Below, piece after piece: positions 16,361 to 26,169 of a stretch of 64,000 nucleotides of DNA. Every line of letters starts with the position of its first letter. Positions within the stretch are counted from its first letter, which is position 1. Source of the DNA: Streptomyces drozdowiczii (lineage in GTDB: Bacteria > Actinomycetota > Actinomycetes > Streptomycetales > Streptomycetaceae). The stretch spans positions 1,054,001-1,118,000 of the forward strand of contig NZ_CP098740.1 of the NCBI RefSeq assembly GCF_026167665.1, given 5' to 3'. The notes under the pieces are model-generated. The model was given only the letters and a program-made list of their open reading frames with translations, searched no databases and had not been told where the DNA came from. The position numbers and the translations under genes are program-made.

Positions 16361-17524
16361 CTAGGAAGTGCGGGTGTTGCGGTTGCTGCGGAGGGTGCTC
16401 GCCGCCTGGTCGTAGATCTGCGCGTACCGCTCGTACCGCTCGACGCGGCGGCGGTTGGTTCGGCGGAAGCGCCGCGCGACCAGCCGGGCGAGGTCCGCCG
16501 CGCCGACCATACCGGCCTCCGGGCCGAGCTGCGCCTTGCGGATCGTGGCCTCGGGGCGGTAGCCGCGCCCGGTGAGGTGGCGTTTGAAGGCGTCCCGGGC
16601 GGGGCCGATCAGCAGGTCGTCGGCGGCGCTGACCCCGCCGCCGATGACGAAGCAGGAGGGGTCGAGCGCGGCGGCCAGATTGGCGATGCCGACGCCGAGC
16701 CACTGGCCGATGTCCTGGAGGAGTTCGACGCACATCGCGTCGCCCTCGCGGGCCAGTTCGGTGATGAGCGGCCCGGTGATGTCCGGGACGTTGCCCTTGA
16801 CGCGTTCGATGATCCCGTGGGCCACCGGCGAGTCCGCGGCGGCCAGCTCGCGGGCCTCGCGGACCAGCGCGTTGCCGGAGCTGTACTGCTCCCAGCAGCC
16901 CCGGTTGCCGCAGGGGCAGCGGTGGCCGCCGGGCACGACCTGCATGTGGCCGAACTCACCGGCGACGCCGTACTTGCCGCGCTTGACCTGGCCGTCCTCC
17001 AGGATCGCGCCGCCGATGCCGGTGCCGAGGGTGATCATGACGAGGTGGTCCTCGCCGCGCCCGGCGCCGAAGCGCCACTCGGCCCAGGCGGCGGTGTTGG
17101 CGTCGTTGTCCACCATGACGGGGACGACGAGCCGGGAGGCGAGGGCGTCGCGCAGGGGCTCGTCGCGCCAGGCGAGGTGCGGGGCGAAGAGGACCTTGGA
17201 GCGGTCCGCGTCGACCCAGCCGGCCGCGCCGATGCCCACCGCGTGCACGTCGTGCCGGTCGGAGAGGTCGAGGACCAGCTCCACGATGGTGTCCTCGACG
17301 ACCTTCGGGCTCTTGGACTTGTCCGGGGTCTCGGTGCGCACGGTCTCCAGGATCGTGCCGTCGGCGTCCACGACACCGGCCATGACCTTGGTGCCGCCGA
17401 TGTCGATGCCGACGGTGGGGACCCGGGGCGCCGTGAGGTGCGAGCGCCTTTCCCGGGTGCCCACGGTCCGCAGGACGGTCGCGCGGGCGGAGCCGCGGTG
17501 TGCGAAGTCGCGGTACGTGCTCAT
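16361..17524 (-). CDS. ROK-family sugar kinase (glucokinase-like)
   Basis: The 387-residue ROK protein contains the phosphate motif GIDIGGTKV, the catalytic base segment VMVDNDANTAAWAE, the second ATP motif LGTGIGGAI and the zinc site HRCPCGNRGCWEQY. A 36-residue N-terminal extension (RGSARATVLRTVGTRERR) precedes the kinase fold but lacks a full winged helix, so it looks like an enzyme rather than a ROK repressor. It would phosphorylate a hexose or pentose on entry. It lies downstream of a sugar ABC transporter on the same strand, which supports the pairing. Confidence 0.88.
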   Translation of the reverse strand: MSTYRDFAHRGSARATVLRTVGTRERRSHLTAPRVPTVGIDIGGTKVMAGVVDADGTILETVRTETPDKSKSPKVVEDTIVELVLDLSDRHDVHAVGIGAAGWVDADRSKVLFAPHLAWRDEPLRDALASRLVVPVMVDNDANTAAWAEWRFGAGRGEDHLVMITLGTGIGGAILEDGQVKRGKYGVAGEFGHMQVVPGGHRCPCGNRGCWEQYSSGNALVREARELAAADSPVAHGIIERVKGNVPDITGPLITELAREGDAMCVELLQDIGQWLGVGIANLAAALDPSCFVIGGGVSAADDLLIGPARDAFKRHLTGRGYRPEATIRKAQLGPEAGMVGAADLARLVARRFRRTNRRRVERYERYAQIYDQAASTLRSNRNTRTS

Positions 17525-17571
17525 CGTCCCTGAAAGGTGTGGGGTGACCGGGTCAGGAGTGATCCCGGTGG

Positions 17572-17588
17572 CGGACGGCGCCCGTCCG
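17572..17588. terminator. short hairpin between sugar ABC operon and ROK kinase
   Basis: CGGACGG pairs with CCGTCCG around a 3-nt loop in the 111-bp gap between the ATPase and kinase genes. It could be a terminator or an attenuator lowering kinase expression. Confidence 0.4.
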
Positions 17589-17635
17589 TCCCGATTCTGC
17601 CACCCCGGAAGCGGCGGGGGCGCCGGGCGCCTCCG

Positions 17636-18478
17636 CTACAGGCTGTCGCCGGTCCCCGGTCCCGAGGTGCGCTCCAGCTCGTGGCTCAGCTCCTCCAGCT
17701 CGCTGCCGCCCGCCATCTGCCGGGTCAGCTCGTCCAGCGTGACGCCGTCCTTGGTGTGGCTGCCGGCCATGGCGCCCCGCTTCAGGAGGACGAACCGGTC
17801 GCCGACGAGGTACGCGTGGTGCGGGTTGTGCGTGATGAGGACCACGCCGAGGCCGGCGTCCCGGGCGGCCGCGATGTACTTCAGGACGACCCCGGACTGC
17901 TTGACGCCGAGGGCGGCCGTCGGCTCGTCCAGGACGAGGACCTTCGCGCCGAAGTGGACGGCGCGCGCGATGGCCACGCACTGCCGCTCGCCGCCGGACA
18001 GGGTGCCGATGGGCTGGTCCACGTCGCGCAGGTCGATGCCCATGCGGAGCAGCGCCGAGCGGGTGGTCTCGCGCATCAGCTTGACGTCGAGGCGCTTGAA
18101 GGGGCCGGCGCCGGTGGTCGGCTCGGAGCCCAGGAAGAAGTTGCGCCAGACCGGCATGAGGGGGACGACCGCGAGGTCCTGGTAGACGGTGGCGATGCCC
18201 CGGTCGAGGGCGTCGCGCGGGTTGGCGAGGGTGGTCTCCTCGCCGTCGATCAGGAACCGCCCGGCGTCGTGCCGGTGCAGCCCGGCGATGATCTTGATGA
18301 GGGTGGACTTGCCGGCGCCGTTGTCACCGAGCACGCAGGAGATCTCGCCCGCGTGGACTTCGAGGGAGACCCCTTCGAGCGCCTTGATGTTGCCGTAGTA
18401 CTTGGCCACGTCGTCCAGCTCGACGAGGGCCTGCCGGCCGGTGTCCTGGGGCCCGTCCTGGGCCGTGGGGGCCGTCAT
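17636..18478 (-). CDS. sugar ABC transporter ATP-binding protein (single-domain, FrcA/XylG-like)
   Basis: The 280-residue ATPase has Walker [11 protein letters not shown]-loop [10 protein letters not shown], signature LSGGERQ and Walker [15 protein letters not shown]2 sugar ATPases are often double-domain proteins of about 500 residues; this one is the single-domain FrcA form. Start ATG 18478 overlaps the permease stop (ATGA). It belongs to a three-gene operon with binding protein and permease. Confidence 0.92.
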   Translation of the reverse strand: MTAPTAQDGPQDTGRQALVELDDVAKYYGNIKALEGVSLEVHAGEISCVLGDNGAGKSTLIKIIAGLHRHDAGRFLIDGEETTLANPRDALDRGIATVYQDLAVVPLMPVWRNFFLGSEPTTGAGPFKRLDVKLMRETTRSALLRMGIDLRDVDQPIGTLSGGERQCVAIARAVHFGAKVLVLDEPTAALGVKQSGVVLKYIAAARDAGLGVVLITHNPHHAYLVGDRFVLLKRGAMAGSHTKDGVTLDELTRQMAGGSELEELSHELERTSGPGTGDSL

Positions 18479-19521
18479 TTCGTCGCCTCCGCGCGCTTGC
18501 GTACCCATGCGTTGAGCAGGGTGGCCAGGAGCAGCATCGCTCCCAGGAAGAACTTGAACCAGTCCGGGTTCCACTCCGCGTACACGATGCCCTTGCTGGT
18601 CATGCCGAAGATGAAGGCACCGACCGCCGAGCCGATCGCGGAGCCGTAGCCGCCGGTGATCAGGCAGCCGCCGATGACGGCCGCGATGATGTAGATCAGC
18701 TCGTTGCCGACGCCCTCGCCGGACTGCACGACGTCGTAGCTGAACAGCAGGTGCTGCCCGGAGACCCAGGCGGCGAAGGCGACGCCGAGGTAGAGCCCGA
18801 TCTTGGTCCGGACCACCGGGACGCCGACCGCGCGGGCGGCGTCCGCGCCGCCGCCGACGGCGAAGATCCAGTTGCCGAAGCGGGTACGGAGCAGGATCCA
18901 GGTGGCGACGGCCACCAGACCGGCCCACCACAGCAGGGTCACCTTGAGCTCGACGCCGCCGACGGTCCAGTACGAGGCGAAGAGCTTGCGGGCGGAGGGG
19001 AAGCCCTCCATGTTGCCGATGGTCTTCGTGGAGACGGTCCCGCTGATCAGCTTGGTGAAGCCCAGATTGAGACCGGTCAGCATCAGGAACGTGCCCAGCG
19101 TGATGATGAAGCTGGGCAGTTTCGTACGGGTCAGCATGAAGCCGTTGAACGCGCCGATGGCGAGCGTGACCAGCAACGACACGAGGACGCCGACCCAGAC
19201 GTTGGCCGTCATCTGGTAGCTGAACATCGAGGAGACCAGCGCGGAGCTGGTGACCATCACACCGGCGGACAGGTCGAACTCGCCGCCGATCATCAGGAGC
19301 GCGACCGGCGCCGCCATGATCCCGATGGTGGAGGCCGCGTACAGCACGGTGCCGAAGCTGGTGGCGCGCAGGAAGCTGTCGGCGACGACCGCGAAGAACA
19401 GGAAGACGGCGAGCGCGCCGACGACCGAGCCCAGCTCCGGGCGGCCGAGCAGCTTGCGCAGCGGTGAGGTGCGCAGCAGCCGTTCGTCGACGACGGCGGA
19501 CGATCCGGGCCCGGCGGTCAT
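18475..19521 (-). CDS. sugar ABC transporter permease (BPD_transp_2, FrcC/XylH-like)
   Basis: This 348-residue polytopic protein has the repeating helices of the ribose/xylose-type permeases ([65 protein letters not shown]). The GGEFDLSAG segment is characteristic of the family. It overlaps both neighbours by ATGA junctions. Confidence 0.93.
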   Translation of the reverse strand: MTAGPGSSAVVDERLLRTSPLRKLLGRPELGSVVGALAVFLFFAVVADSFLRATSFGTVLYAASTIGIMAAPVALLMIGGEFDLSAGVMVTSSALVSSMFSYQMTANVWVGVLVSLLVTLAIGAFNGFMLTRTKLPSFIITLGTFLMLTGLNLGFTKLISGTVSTKTIGNMEGFPSARKLFASYWTVGGVELKVTLLWWAGLVAVATWILLRTRFGNWIFAVGGGADAARAVGVPVVRTKIGLYLGVAFAAWVSGQHLLFSYDVVQSGEGVGNELIYIIAAVIGGCLITGGYGSAIGSAVGAFIFGMTSKGIVYAEWNPDWFKFFLGAMLLLATLLNAWVRKRAEATK

Positions 19522-20531
19522 CGGGTGCCCCGGTCGGCGTACTCGGCGAGCTGGTCCGCGTCCTTCGAGGTGATGATCTGCGGGCCGGTGAGGACCGGGC
19601 GGCCGCCGCCGAGGACGTTGCGGTTGTAGCGGTAGAGCCAGAGCAGGTCGATGGCCTCGTAGCCCTGGAGGTAGGGCTGCTGGTCGACGGCGAAGCCGAG
19701 GGTCTTGGACTTCAGCCCCGCGGCGACGGTGGCGTTCAGGTCGAAGGTGTCGATCTCGGCCTTGCTGCCCGCGGTCTTCTTCGCCTTGACGGCGGCGTCC
19801 GCGAAGGGCGCGCCGAGCGTGACGACCGCGTCGATGTCCTTGTCGGACTGGAGCTTCGCCTCGATGGACGCCTGGACGTCGGGCATGTTGGTGCCCTCCA
19901 CGTACAGGTTCTGCATCTGGCCGTCGAAGGTCTTCTTCGCGCCGGCGCAGCGCTGCTCGTGGCCCACGTTGCCCTGCTCGTGCAGGATGCAGAGGGCCTT
20001 CTTGCGGCCGCGCTTGTTCAGCTCGTCGCCGACGGCCTCACCGGCGATGGACTCGTCCTGGCCGATGTGGGTGAGCGCCCCGTACGCCTTGGACTCGGCG
20101 GAGCCGGAGTTCACGGTGATCACGGGGATGCCGGCGCGGACGGCCTTGGCGACGACGTCCTTCATGGCGTCGGGCTTGGCGAGCGTGACGATCAGCCCGT
20201 CGACCTTCTTGTCGATGGCCGCCTGCACCAGCTGGGCCTGCTGCTGGCCCTCGTCGTTGTGCGAGTACAGGAAGTTGATGTTGTCCTTCTTGGCCGCCAT
20301 GTCGGCGCCCTTCTGGACGATGTCCCAGAAGGTGTCGCCGTCGCCCGAGTGGGTGACCATGGCGAAGGTCCAGCGGGGCGTGTTCACCGCGGCCCGGCCT
20401 TCGGCCGCGGCCTTGGCCGCACGCTCCTCCGCCCGCTTGCCGCCGGTGCTGCTGCATCCCATGAGGGACACCCCCAGCACCGCCGCAAGCACGGCGCCCA
20501 TCGCACGTACCCCTGTCCGAACCCTTGCCAC
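19518..20531 (-). CDS. sugar-binding lipoprotein (periplasmic-binding protein 4 type)
   Basis: A type II signal with lipobox SLMGC leads to a 337-residue binding protein of the RbsB/XylF class ([55 protein letters not shown]). GTG 20531 is used; ATG 20496 with AGGGG upstream would remove only the basic N-terminus. It is the first gene of the operon. The sugar is not evident; pentose, inositol-like and hexose ligands all occur in the family. Confidence 0.9.
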   Translation of the reverse strand: MARVRTGVRAMGAVLAAVLGVSLMGCSSTGGKRAEERAAKAAAEGRAAVNTPRWTFAMVTHSGDGDTFWDIVQKGADMAAKKDNINFLYSHNDEGQQQAQLVQAAIDKKVDGLIVTLAKPDAMKDVVAKAVRAGIPVITVNSGSAESKAYGALTHIGQDESIAGEAVGDELNKRGRKKALCILHEQGNVGHEQRCAGAKKTFDGQMQNLYVEGTNMPDVQASIEAKLQSDKDIDAVVTLGAPFADAAVKAKKTAGSKAEIDTFDLNATVAAGLKSKTLGFAVDQQPYLQGYEAIDLLWLYRYNRNVLGGGRPVLTGPQIITSKDADQLAEYADRGTR

Positions 20532-20578
20532 GACGCCGTGCCCTTCTTGTGCTGCTCGCTGTGCTGCTGCCGGTGGAG

Positions 20579-20598
20579 CCGGGGCCCTGTGGTCCCGG
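20579..20598. terminator. hairpin between sugar-binding protein and P450 genes
   Basis: CCGGGGCC pairs with GGTCCCGG (one G-U) around a 4-nt loop. It lies beyond the P450 stop on the minus strand and upstream of the sugar operon. Confidence 0.45.
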
Positions 20599-20672
20599 CC
20601 CGGCTGGGCAAGTATCCCCGAGCGCGTGCCGCCGCGACCCGGAGGGGCTCGAAGAGCACGGCGGCGCGTCGC

Positions 20673-21848
20673 TCACCAGCGCACCGGCAGCCGGCGCACC
20701 CCCCGGATCAGCGTGCCGGGCAGCCAGTCGAACGGGGCGGCCTCCGGGTCGGCCTCCAGGCCGGGGCAGCGTTCCAGGAGCGCGCGGATCGCGATGCGGC
20801 CCTCCATCCGGGCCAGCGGGGCGCCCAGGCAGAAGTGGATGCCGTGTCCGAAGGCGAGGTGGCCGCGGGTGTCGCGGCGGATGTCGAAGCGGTCGGGCTC
20901 GGGGTAGCGGGCCGGGTCGCGGTCCGAGCCGGCCAGGGAGACCAGGATCGCGTCGCCGGTCGCGATGGTCCGGGAGCCGACCTCGACCGGTTCCCGGGCG
21001 AAGCGGAGGGTGGCCGTCTCGACGGGTCCGTCGTAGCGCAGCATCTCCTCGACGGCGCCGTCGAGCAGCGAGAGGTCGGCGCGGAGCGCGGCGAGCTGGT
21101 CGGGGTGGGCGAGCAGGGCGCGTACCCCGTTGGAGATGAGGTTGACCGTCGTCTCGTGGCCGGCGACGAGCAGCAGGAAGGCCATGCCGACCAGCTCGTC
21201 GGGCGAGAGCGCGTCGTCGTCCTCGTGGCGGGTGGCGATCAGGGCGCTGAGCAGGTCGTCGCCGGGTGAGCGGCGCTTGTCCTCGATCAGCTCCGTGAGG
21301 TAGCCGCCCATGGCGCGGACCGCCTCGCCCTCCTCCTCCGCGTCCACGGGGGCGACGATGCCGTTGGACAGCTTGCGGAAGGCGGACCGGTCCAGGTCGG
21401 GGACGCCGAGCAGCTCGCAGATCACGGTCATGGGGAGCGGGAAGGCCAGCGCGTCCACGAGGTCGGCGCGGCCTTCGGGGACCATCAGGTCGAGGAGTTC
21501 GCCGGTGATCTCCTCGACCCGGGGGCGCAGCGCCTCGATCCGGCGCGGGGTGAACTCGCGGGCGACGAGCTTGCGCAGCCGGGTGTGGTCGGGGGCGTCG
21601 GTCTCCAGCATGTTGGCGTTGATCGGGTCGCCGCCGGTCTCGCCGGGGAGCGCCCGCCAGTCCTTGCCGAAGCGCTGGTCGGCCAGGACGGCCCGGCCCT
21701 CGTCGTAGCCGACGACGAGCCAGATGCGGTCGAACTCGTCGGTGCGGACGAGGTGCACGGGTCCGGCCGCGCGCATCCGCTCGTAGTAGGGGTACGGATG
21801 CGCGGTGAAGTCGGCCAACCCGCGCAGATCCACAACGACTTCGGACAT
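20673..21848 (-). CDS. cytochrome P450 (CYP107-like)
   Basis: The 391-residue monooxygenase has the I-helix oxygen-activation motif AGHETT, the ExxR motif in EEMLRYDGPVE, and the heme-thiolate loop FGHGIHFCLGAPLAR. The early segment LETDAPDHTRLRKLV is the usual C-helix region. ATG 21848 follows GGGAGGG. Substrate is not predictable; no ferredoxin or reductase is adjacent. It lies downstream of the response regulator gene with an 86-bp gap. Confidence 0.93.
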   Translation of the reverse strand: MSEVVVDLRGLADFTAHPYPYYERMRAAGPVHLVRTDEFDRIWLVVGYDEGRAVLADQRFGKDWRALPGETGGDPINANMLETDAPDHTRLRKLVAREFTPRRIEALRPRVEEITGELLDLMVPEGRADLVDALAFPLPMTVICELLGVPDLDRSAFRKLSNGIVAPVDAEEEGEAVRAMGGYLTELIEDKRRSPGDDLLSALIATRHEDDDALSPDELVGMAFLLLVAGHETTVNLISNGVRALLAHPDQLAALRADLSLLDGAVEEMLRYDGPVETATLRFAREPVEVGSRTIATGDAILVSLAGSDRDPARYPEPDRFDIRRDTRGHLAFGHGIHFCLGAPLARMEGRIAIRALLERCPGLEADPEAAPFDWLPGTLIRGVRRLPVRW

Positions 21849-21934
21849 GGGCCCGCCCTCCCGGTCGTGTCGTCCCCGCTCCGAGGACCGGCCCGTGCAG
21901 CGTATGCCGGGATGCCTCCGGTGATCGAGCCGGT

Positions 21935-22633
21935 TCAGGCCGGATTCGATCCGCTCTCGTCGTCCAGCAGACCGGCGTCGTGGACGAGCAGGGCGATCTG
22001 GACGCGGTTGTTGAAGCCGAACTTGGCGAGGATGCGGGAGACCTGGGTCTTCACCGTGGCGACGCTGAGGTAGAGCGTCGCGGCGATCTCCGCGTTGGAC
22101 CGGCCCCGCCCCACCGCGACGGCCACCTCGCGCTCCCGGTCCGCGAGCAGCGCGATCCGCTCGCGCGCCCGGGCGGCCCGGTCCACGCGTTCCTCCTGCC
22201 CGGCACCGGCCGCCCGGGCCATGAGCTGCCGGGTGACGGCGGGCGAGAGGACCGGGTCGCCGGCCGCGACCCGGCGCACCGACTCCACGATCTGCGCGGG
22301 CGGGGTGTCCTTGAGGACGAAGCCGGCGGCCCCGGCGCGGATGGCGCGGAGGACCTGCTCGTCGGCGTGGAAGGTGGTCAGGACGACGATCTCCGGCGCG
22401 TCGGGCCGGGCGCGCAGCGCTTCGGTGGCGGTCAGGCCGTCCATGACCGGCATCCGGATGTCCATCAGGACCACGTCGGGCCGCAGCCGGTCGACCAGCT
22501 CCGCGGCCTCGCTGCCGTCGGCGCCCTCGCCCACGATGGCGATGTCGTCGGCGCCGCCCAGCATCAGGGTCAGCCCGGCCCGGACGAGCGGGTCGTCGTC
22601 GATGATCAGGAGCCGGACGGGCGCGTGGGTCAT
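21935..22633 (-). CDS. NarL/FixJ-family response regulator
   Basis: The 232-residue protein has a receiver domain (LLIIDDDPLVR; phospho-acceptor Asp in VVLMDIRMPVMDG; switch residues in VLTTFH and the lysine in VLKDTPP). A LuxR-type HTH follows (LADREREVAVAVGRGRSNAE, LYLSVATVKTQVSRILAKF). ATG 22633 overlaps the kinase stop as ATGA. It is the partner of the kinase immediately upstream. Confidence 0.94.
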   Translation of the reverse strand: MTHAPVRLLIIDDDPLVRAGLTLMLGGADDIAIVGEGADGSEAAELVDRLRPDVVLMDIRMPVMDGLTATEALRARPDAPEIVVLTTFHADEQVLRAIRAGAAGFVLKDTPPAQIVESVRRVAAGDPVLSPAVTRQLMARAAGAGQEERVDRAARARERIALLADREREVAVAVGRGRSNAEIAATLYLSVATVKTQVSRILAKFGFNNRVQIALLVHDAGLLDDESGSNPA

Positions 22634-23844
22634 GACGCCCACGGTAGCCAGGCCCGCACCTCGAACCCGCCGTCGGGGGCGGGCCCGTGGTCGAGGCGGC
22701 CGCCGGCCAGGGTGGCCCGTTCGGTGAGGCCGATGAGCCCCTGGCCGGAGCCGGGGACCGGGGTGAAGGGCTCGGTGGGCGCCGGGTTGCGGACCTCCAC
22801 GGTGATGCCCTGGCCGGGTCCGCCGGTGACGGCGACGGTGACCTCGGTGCCGGGGGCATGCTTGCGGGCGTTGGTCAGCGCCTCCTGGGCGATGCGGTAG
22901 ACGGTGCGCCCGGGGGCGGCGGGCACGGCGCCGGGGTCGGCGAGGCGGTTGTCGAGGGTGACCTTCATGCCCGCCTCCCGGGATTCGGCGACGAGGGCGT
23001 CGAGCGTGGCGAGGGTGGGCTGCGGGCGGTTGCCGTCGCTGTCGCGGGGACCGCGCAGGACGCCGATGATCTCGCGGAGGTCCTGGAGCGCCTCGTGCGC
23101 GCTGTCCCGGATGACCCCGGCGGCGCGGGCCACCTCGGCCGGGGGCGCGTCGGGGCGGAACTCCAGGGCGCCGGCGTGGACGCTGAGCAGGGTCAGCCGG
23201 TGGGCGAGCACGTCGTGCATCTCGCGGGCGATCTCCTCGCGGGCGAGCCGCTGGGCCTGTTCGGCGCGGAGGGCGGCCTCGGTCTCGGCGCGGACGGCGC
23301 GTTCCCGGAGGGAGACGACGAGCTGGCGCCGGGAGCGCACGACCATGCCCCAGCTGAGGACGAGCAGGATCAGCAGCAGCCCGATGATGGTGGACGCCAG
23401 GAACGACGTGTTCGGGTCGGGGCGCAGATACGGCTGTACGGGGACGACGGCCAGGGCCAGGGCGCCGACGAGGACGACCGGGCGGAACGGCCGGTGGACG
23501 GCCACGCTGAACAGCGCGACGAGCAGGGCGCCCGCCGCGACCGGTTCCACGGTGGACAGCAGGGTCAGGGCGACGGCGAGCCCGACCGGCCAGCGGCGCC
23601 GGAACCACAGGGCGCAGCAGGCGGCGGCGCCGACGAGGGAGTCCACCAGCACGAAGGTGTCCGATGTGGTGGGGTCGGCCTCGATCGTGGCGAGCGTCGC
23701 CAGGCCGATGCCCGCCGCGCAGAGGAACGCGGTGAGGTCGACCACCCAGTCCCGCACGGTGCGGCGGGACCGGCCGCGGTCGCCGGGCAGCTCGGGTCCG
23801 GCCATCGCCGAGGGCAGCAGCCAGGGGTACTCCGTACGCGTCAT
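22630..23844 (-). CDS. NarL-type sensor histidine kinase
   Basis: The 404-residue kinase has several N-terminal membrane helices (about residues 35-180), a dimerisation/phospho-acceptor segment EMHDVLAHRLTLLS with the conserved histidine, and a HATPase_c domain (QEALTNARKHAP, GSGQGLIGLTERA). No extracellular sensor domain is seen, so it probably senses the membrane. ATG 23844 has no ribosome site and could be leaderless. A dyad AAAGTC-N11-GACTTT sits 60-80 bp upstream. Confidence 0.92.
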   Translation of the reverse strand: MTRTEYPWLLPSAMAGPELPGDRGRSRRTVRDWVVDLTAFLCAAGIGLATLATIEADPTTSDTFVLVDSLVGAAACCALWFRRRWPVGLAVALTLLSTVEPVAAGALLVALFSVAVHRPFRPVVLVGALALAVVPVQPYLRPDPNTSFLASTIIGLLLILLVLSWGMVVRSRRQLVVSLRERAVRAETEAALRAEQAQRLAREEIAREMHDVLAHRLTLLSVHAGALEFRPDAPPAEVARAAGVIRDSAHEALQDLREIIGVLRGPRDSDGNRPQPTLATLDALVAESREAGMKVTLDNRLADPGAVPAAPGRTVYRIAQEALTNARKHAPGTEVTVAVTGGPGQGITVEVRNPAPTEPFTPVPGSGQGLIGLTERATLAGGRLDHGPAPDGGFEVRAWLPWAS

Positions 23845-23903
23845 GTCGACAAAGCTACGCACGCGGGCGGCGGGTTCCGGGTGTCCGGGGCGCGGGAGCG
23901 ACC

Positions 23904-23926
23904 AAAGTCGCGGAGACGGAGACTTT
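23904..23926. promoter_or_regulatory. dyad upstream of two-component genes
   Basis: AAAGTC and GACTTT form a perfect 6-bp inverted repeat with an 11-nt spacer in the 147-bp region between the kinase gene and the divergent small membrane protein gene. The position fits autoregulation by the response regulator. Confidence 0.5.
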
Positions 23927-23991
23927 CGGACCCGGCGGGGCAGCCCGCCGGCCGACGCGGTCGGACGGCCCGGGCGGCCAGGCTCGGGGCC

Positions 23992-24195
23992 ATGAAGAAA
24001 CTCTGCGAGACGGTCGGCTTCCTGGTCTTCGTCCAGGGGGTCGCCGGGCTGCTCCACGTCTGGCTGGACTGGTTCCGCTTCTTCAACCTGTGGCGGCGGC
24101 TGCCGTTCGCCGACGAGTACCCGGTCTACGTGTCGATCGTGCTGGTGGTGGCGGGCGCGGCCGTCATGATCGCGGCGGACGCGATCAAGGAGTGA
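23992..24195 (+). CDS. small two-helix membrane protein
   Basis: This 67-residue protein begins MKKLCETVGFLVFVQGVAGL, giving one hydrophobic helix, then an aromatic/basic loop (WLDWFRFFNLWRRL). A second helix YVSIVLVVAGAAVMIAADAI ends two residues before the stop. It is divergent from the kinase gene and shares its dyad-bearing promoter, so it may be a target or partner of the two-component system. No family name is recognised. Composition and hydrophobic pattern are unlike a shadow frame. Confidence 0.75.
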   Translation: MKKLCETVGFLVFVQGVAGLLHVWLDWFRFFNLWRRLPFADEYPVYVSIVLVVAGAAVMIAADAIKE

Positions 24196-24200
24196 GCCGG

Positions 24201-25130
24201 TCAGGGCGCGCTCGGGTCCGCGCTCCGCCGCCCCCAGGCGGTCCCGGCCAGGACCAGCACGGCGCCCGCCGCCCCGGCGAGGCCCAGGCGCTCGCCGCCG
24301 ATCGCGATGCCGACGGCGGCGGCCCACAGCGGTTCCGTACCGAGCAGCAGGCTGACGCGGGACGGGGAGGTGCGGCGTACGGACCACATCTGCACGAAGA
24401 ACGCGAAGAGCGTGCAGAACACCGACAGGAAGAACAGCCCGGCCCACTCCCGGGCTCCGAATCCGGCGGCGACCGTCCAGGGCGCCGCGCCCGTCCCCGG
24501 TGCGGCGGCCAGCAGGGCGAAGACGGCGACGGAGCTGCCGAGCTGCACGGTCGTCAGGGACAGCGGGTCCGCGTCCTGGACGGACTTGATGCGGGCCATG
24601 AGCAGGACGTGCAGGGTCCGGGCGAGGGCGGCGACGAGCATGAGCAGGTCACCGGCGGAGGGGCTGGTGAATCCGCCGCCCTGGGTGAGCAGCACCACCC
24701 CGGCCACGGAGAGCCCGGCGGCGGCGAGGAAGGCCCCGGTCGGCCGGGTGCGGGTGACGGCGGCCTCGGCGAGCGGGGTGAAGATCATGGTGAGGCTGAT
24801 GATGAGCCCGGCGTTGGTCGCCGAGGTGTGCACGATGCCGTACGTCTCCACCAGGAAGATCCCGCTGAGCACCAGGCCGAGCAGCCCGGCGCCCCGCCAC
24901 TGCGCGGCGCTCAGCGCGCGCAGCCGGCGCCGTCCGGCGACCGCGAGGACGGGCAGCACGACGGCGAACCGCAGCACGAGCACGGCGACGACGGTCTGCG
25001 GGGTGGTGATGCCCTTGGCGGCGAGATAGCTCGACCCCCAGACCACCGCGACGAGCAGCACGGGCAGATCGGTGAGCCAGGCCCGGCGCGGCGGGGCGAG
25101 TACGGGGGCGGGGACGGCGGCGGAGGACAC
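24201..25130 (-). CDS. DMT superfamily transporter (EamA, RhaT-like)
   Basis: The 309-residue protein has two EamA repeats, with about ten transmembrane helices starting LLVAVVWGSSYLAAKG and ending GAAGAVLVLAGTAWG. EamA proteins export amino acids, nucleosides or other metabolites. GTG 25130 is preferred because AGGAG lies five bases upstream; an upstream GTG at 25151 adds only seven residues. It is convergent with the small membrane protein (5 bp between stops). Confidence 0.9.
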   Translation of the reverse strand: MSSAAVPAPVLAPPRRAWLTDLPVLLVAVVWGSSYLAAKGITTPQTVVAVLVLRFAVVLPVLAVAGRRRLRALSAAQWRGAGLLGLVLSGIFLVETYGIVHTSATNAGLIISLTMIFTPLAEAAVTRTRPTGAFLAAAGLSVAGVVLLTQGGGFTSPSAGDLLMLVAALARTLHVLLMARIKSVQDADPLSLTTVQLGSSVAVFALLAAAPGTGAAPWTVAAGFGAREWAGLFFLSVFCTLFAFFVQMWSVRRTSPSRVSLLLGTEPLWAAAVGIAIGGERLGLAGAAGAVLVLAGTAWGRRSADPSAP

Positions 25131-25339
25131 CTGGACTCCTGCTCTCTCCACAGGGACGACGTGGAGACGGCACCGGCTCGCACTGGGGAGCGATCACGCT
25201 ACCGGGCGCGCGCCCGTCATGACGAGCCCTGGAGGGCCCCGGACTCGGCGTCCATTTCCCGCCGGTCTCCGGGCCGCCGGACGACTTTCCTGGTTCCTGC
25301 CGGCACGACCGGCAACGGACGCAACGGACAGGAATGACG

Positions 25340-26086
25340 ATGAACAGCACCCTTACCACCACCCGCACCGCGCTCGTCACCGGCGGCAGCCGGGGCATCG
25401 GGGCCGCGACCGCGCTGCGGCTCGCCCGGGACGGCGCCGACGTGGCGCTGACCTACGTACGCGACGAGCGCGCCGCGAAGGAGGTCGTCGCCGCGATCGA
25501 GGCGACCGGCCGCCGGGCGGTCGCGCTGCGCGCCGACTCGGCCGACCCGGAGGCCGCCGCCTCGGCGGTGCACCGGGCGGCGGCGGAGCTGGGGCGGCTG
25601 GACATCCTGGTGAACAACGCGGGCATCGGCGTCCTCGGCCCCATCGGCACTCTCACACCCGCCGATGTGGACCGGGTCCTCGCCGTGAACGTCCGGGCCG
25701 TGTTCCTGGCCTGCCGGGCGGCGGCCGAGGTGATGGAGCGCGGGGGCAGGATCATCTCCCTCGGTACGGCCCTGAGCCGGTACGCGGGCGGGCCCGGCTC
25801 CACGCTGTACGCGATGAGCAAGTCCGCGCTCTCCGGCCTGACCAAGCCGCTGGCCCGCGAGCTGGGCCCGCGCGGCATCACGGTCAACCTGGTGCAGCCG
25901 GGCGCCGTGGACACCGACATGAACCCGGCCGACGGCCCCTTCGCCGAGGGCCAGCGCGCGGCCAACGCGCTGGACCGGTTCGGCACGGCGGAGGAGATCG
26001 CCGCGCTGATCTCGTACCTCGCGGGCGCGGAGGCCGCGTTCGTCACCGGGGCCGAGCTGGTCGTGGACGGCGGCCACGCCGCCTGA
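25340..26086 (+). CDS. short-chain dehydrogenase/reductase
   Basis: The 248-residue SDR has the cofactor motif TGGSRGIG, NNAG in VNNAGIGVLG, the active-site Tyr-Lys of YAMSKSA and an SDR C-terminus (FVTGAELVVDGGHAA). The catalytic serine position holds SLGTALS. An arginine in RGIG and acidic/basic context after strand beta2 suggest NADP(H). ATG 25340 follows AGGA by six bases, better than ATG 25334. Substrate is unknown. It is followed by an aldo-keto reductase 83 bp downstream. Confidence 0.9.
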   Translation: MNSTLTTTRTALVTGGSRGIGAATALRLARDGADVALTYVRDERAAKEVVAAIEATGRRAVALRADSADPEAAASAVHRAAAELGRLDILVNNAGIGVLGPIGTLTPADVDRVLAVNVRAVFLACRAAAEVMERGGRIISLGTALSRYAGGPGSTLYAMSKSALSGLTKPLARELGPRGITVNLVQPGAVDTDMNPADGPFAEGQRAANALDRFGTAEEIAALISYLAGAEAAFVTGAELVVDGGHAA

Positions 26087-26169
26087 CGTCGCGCTGCCGC
26101 TCCTCCCCGCCCCGCCTACGCTGGGCGGGGAGGCATGCCCGTAACGGCAGACGACGAGAAGGGACGATC

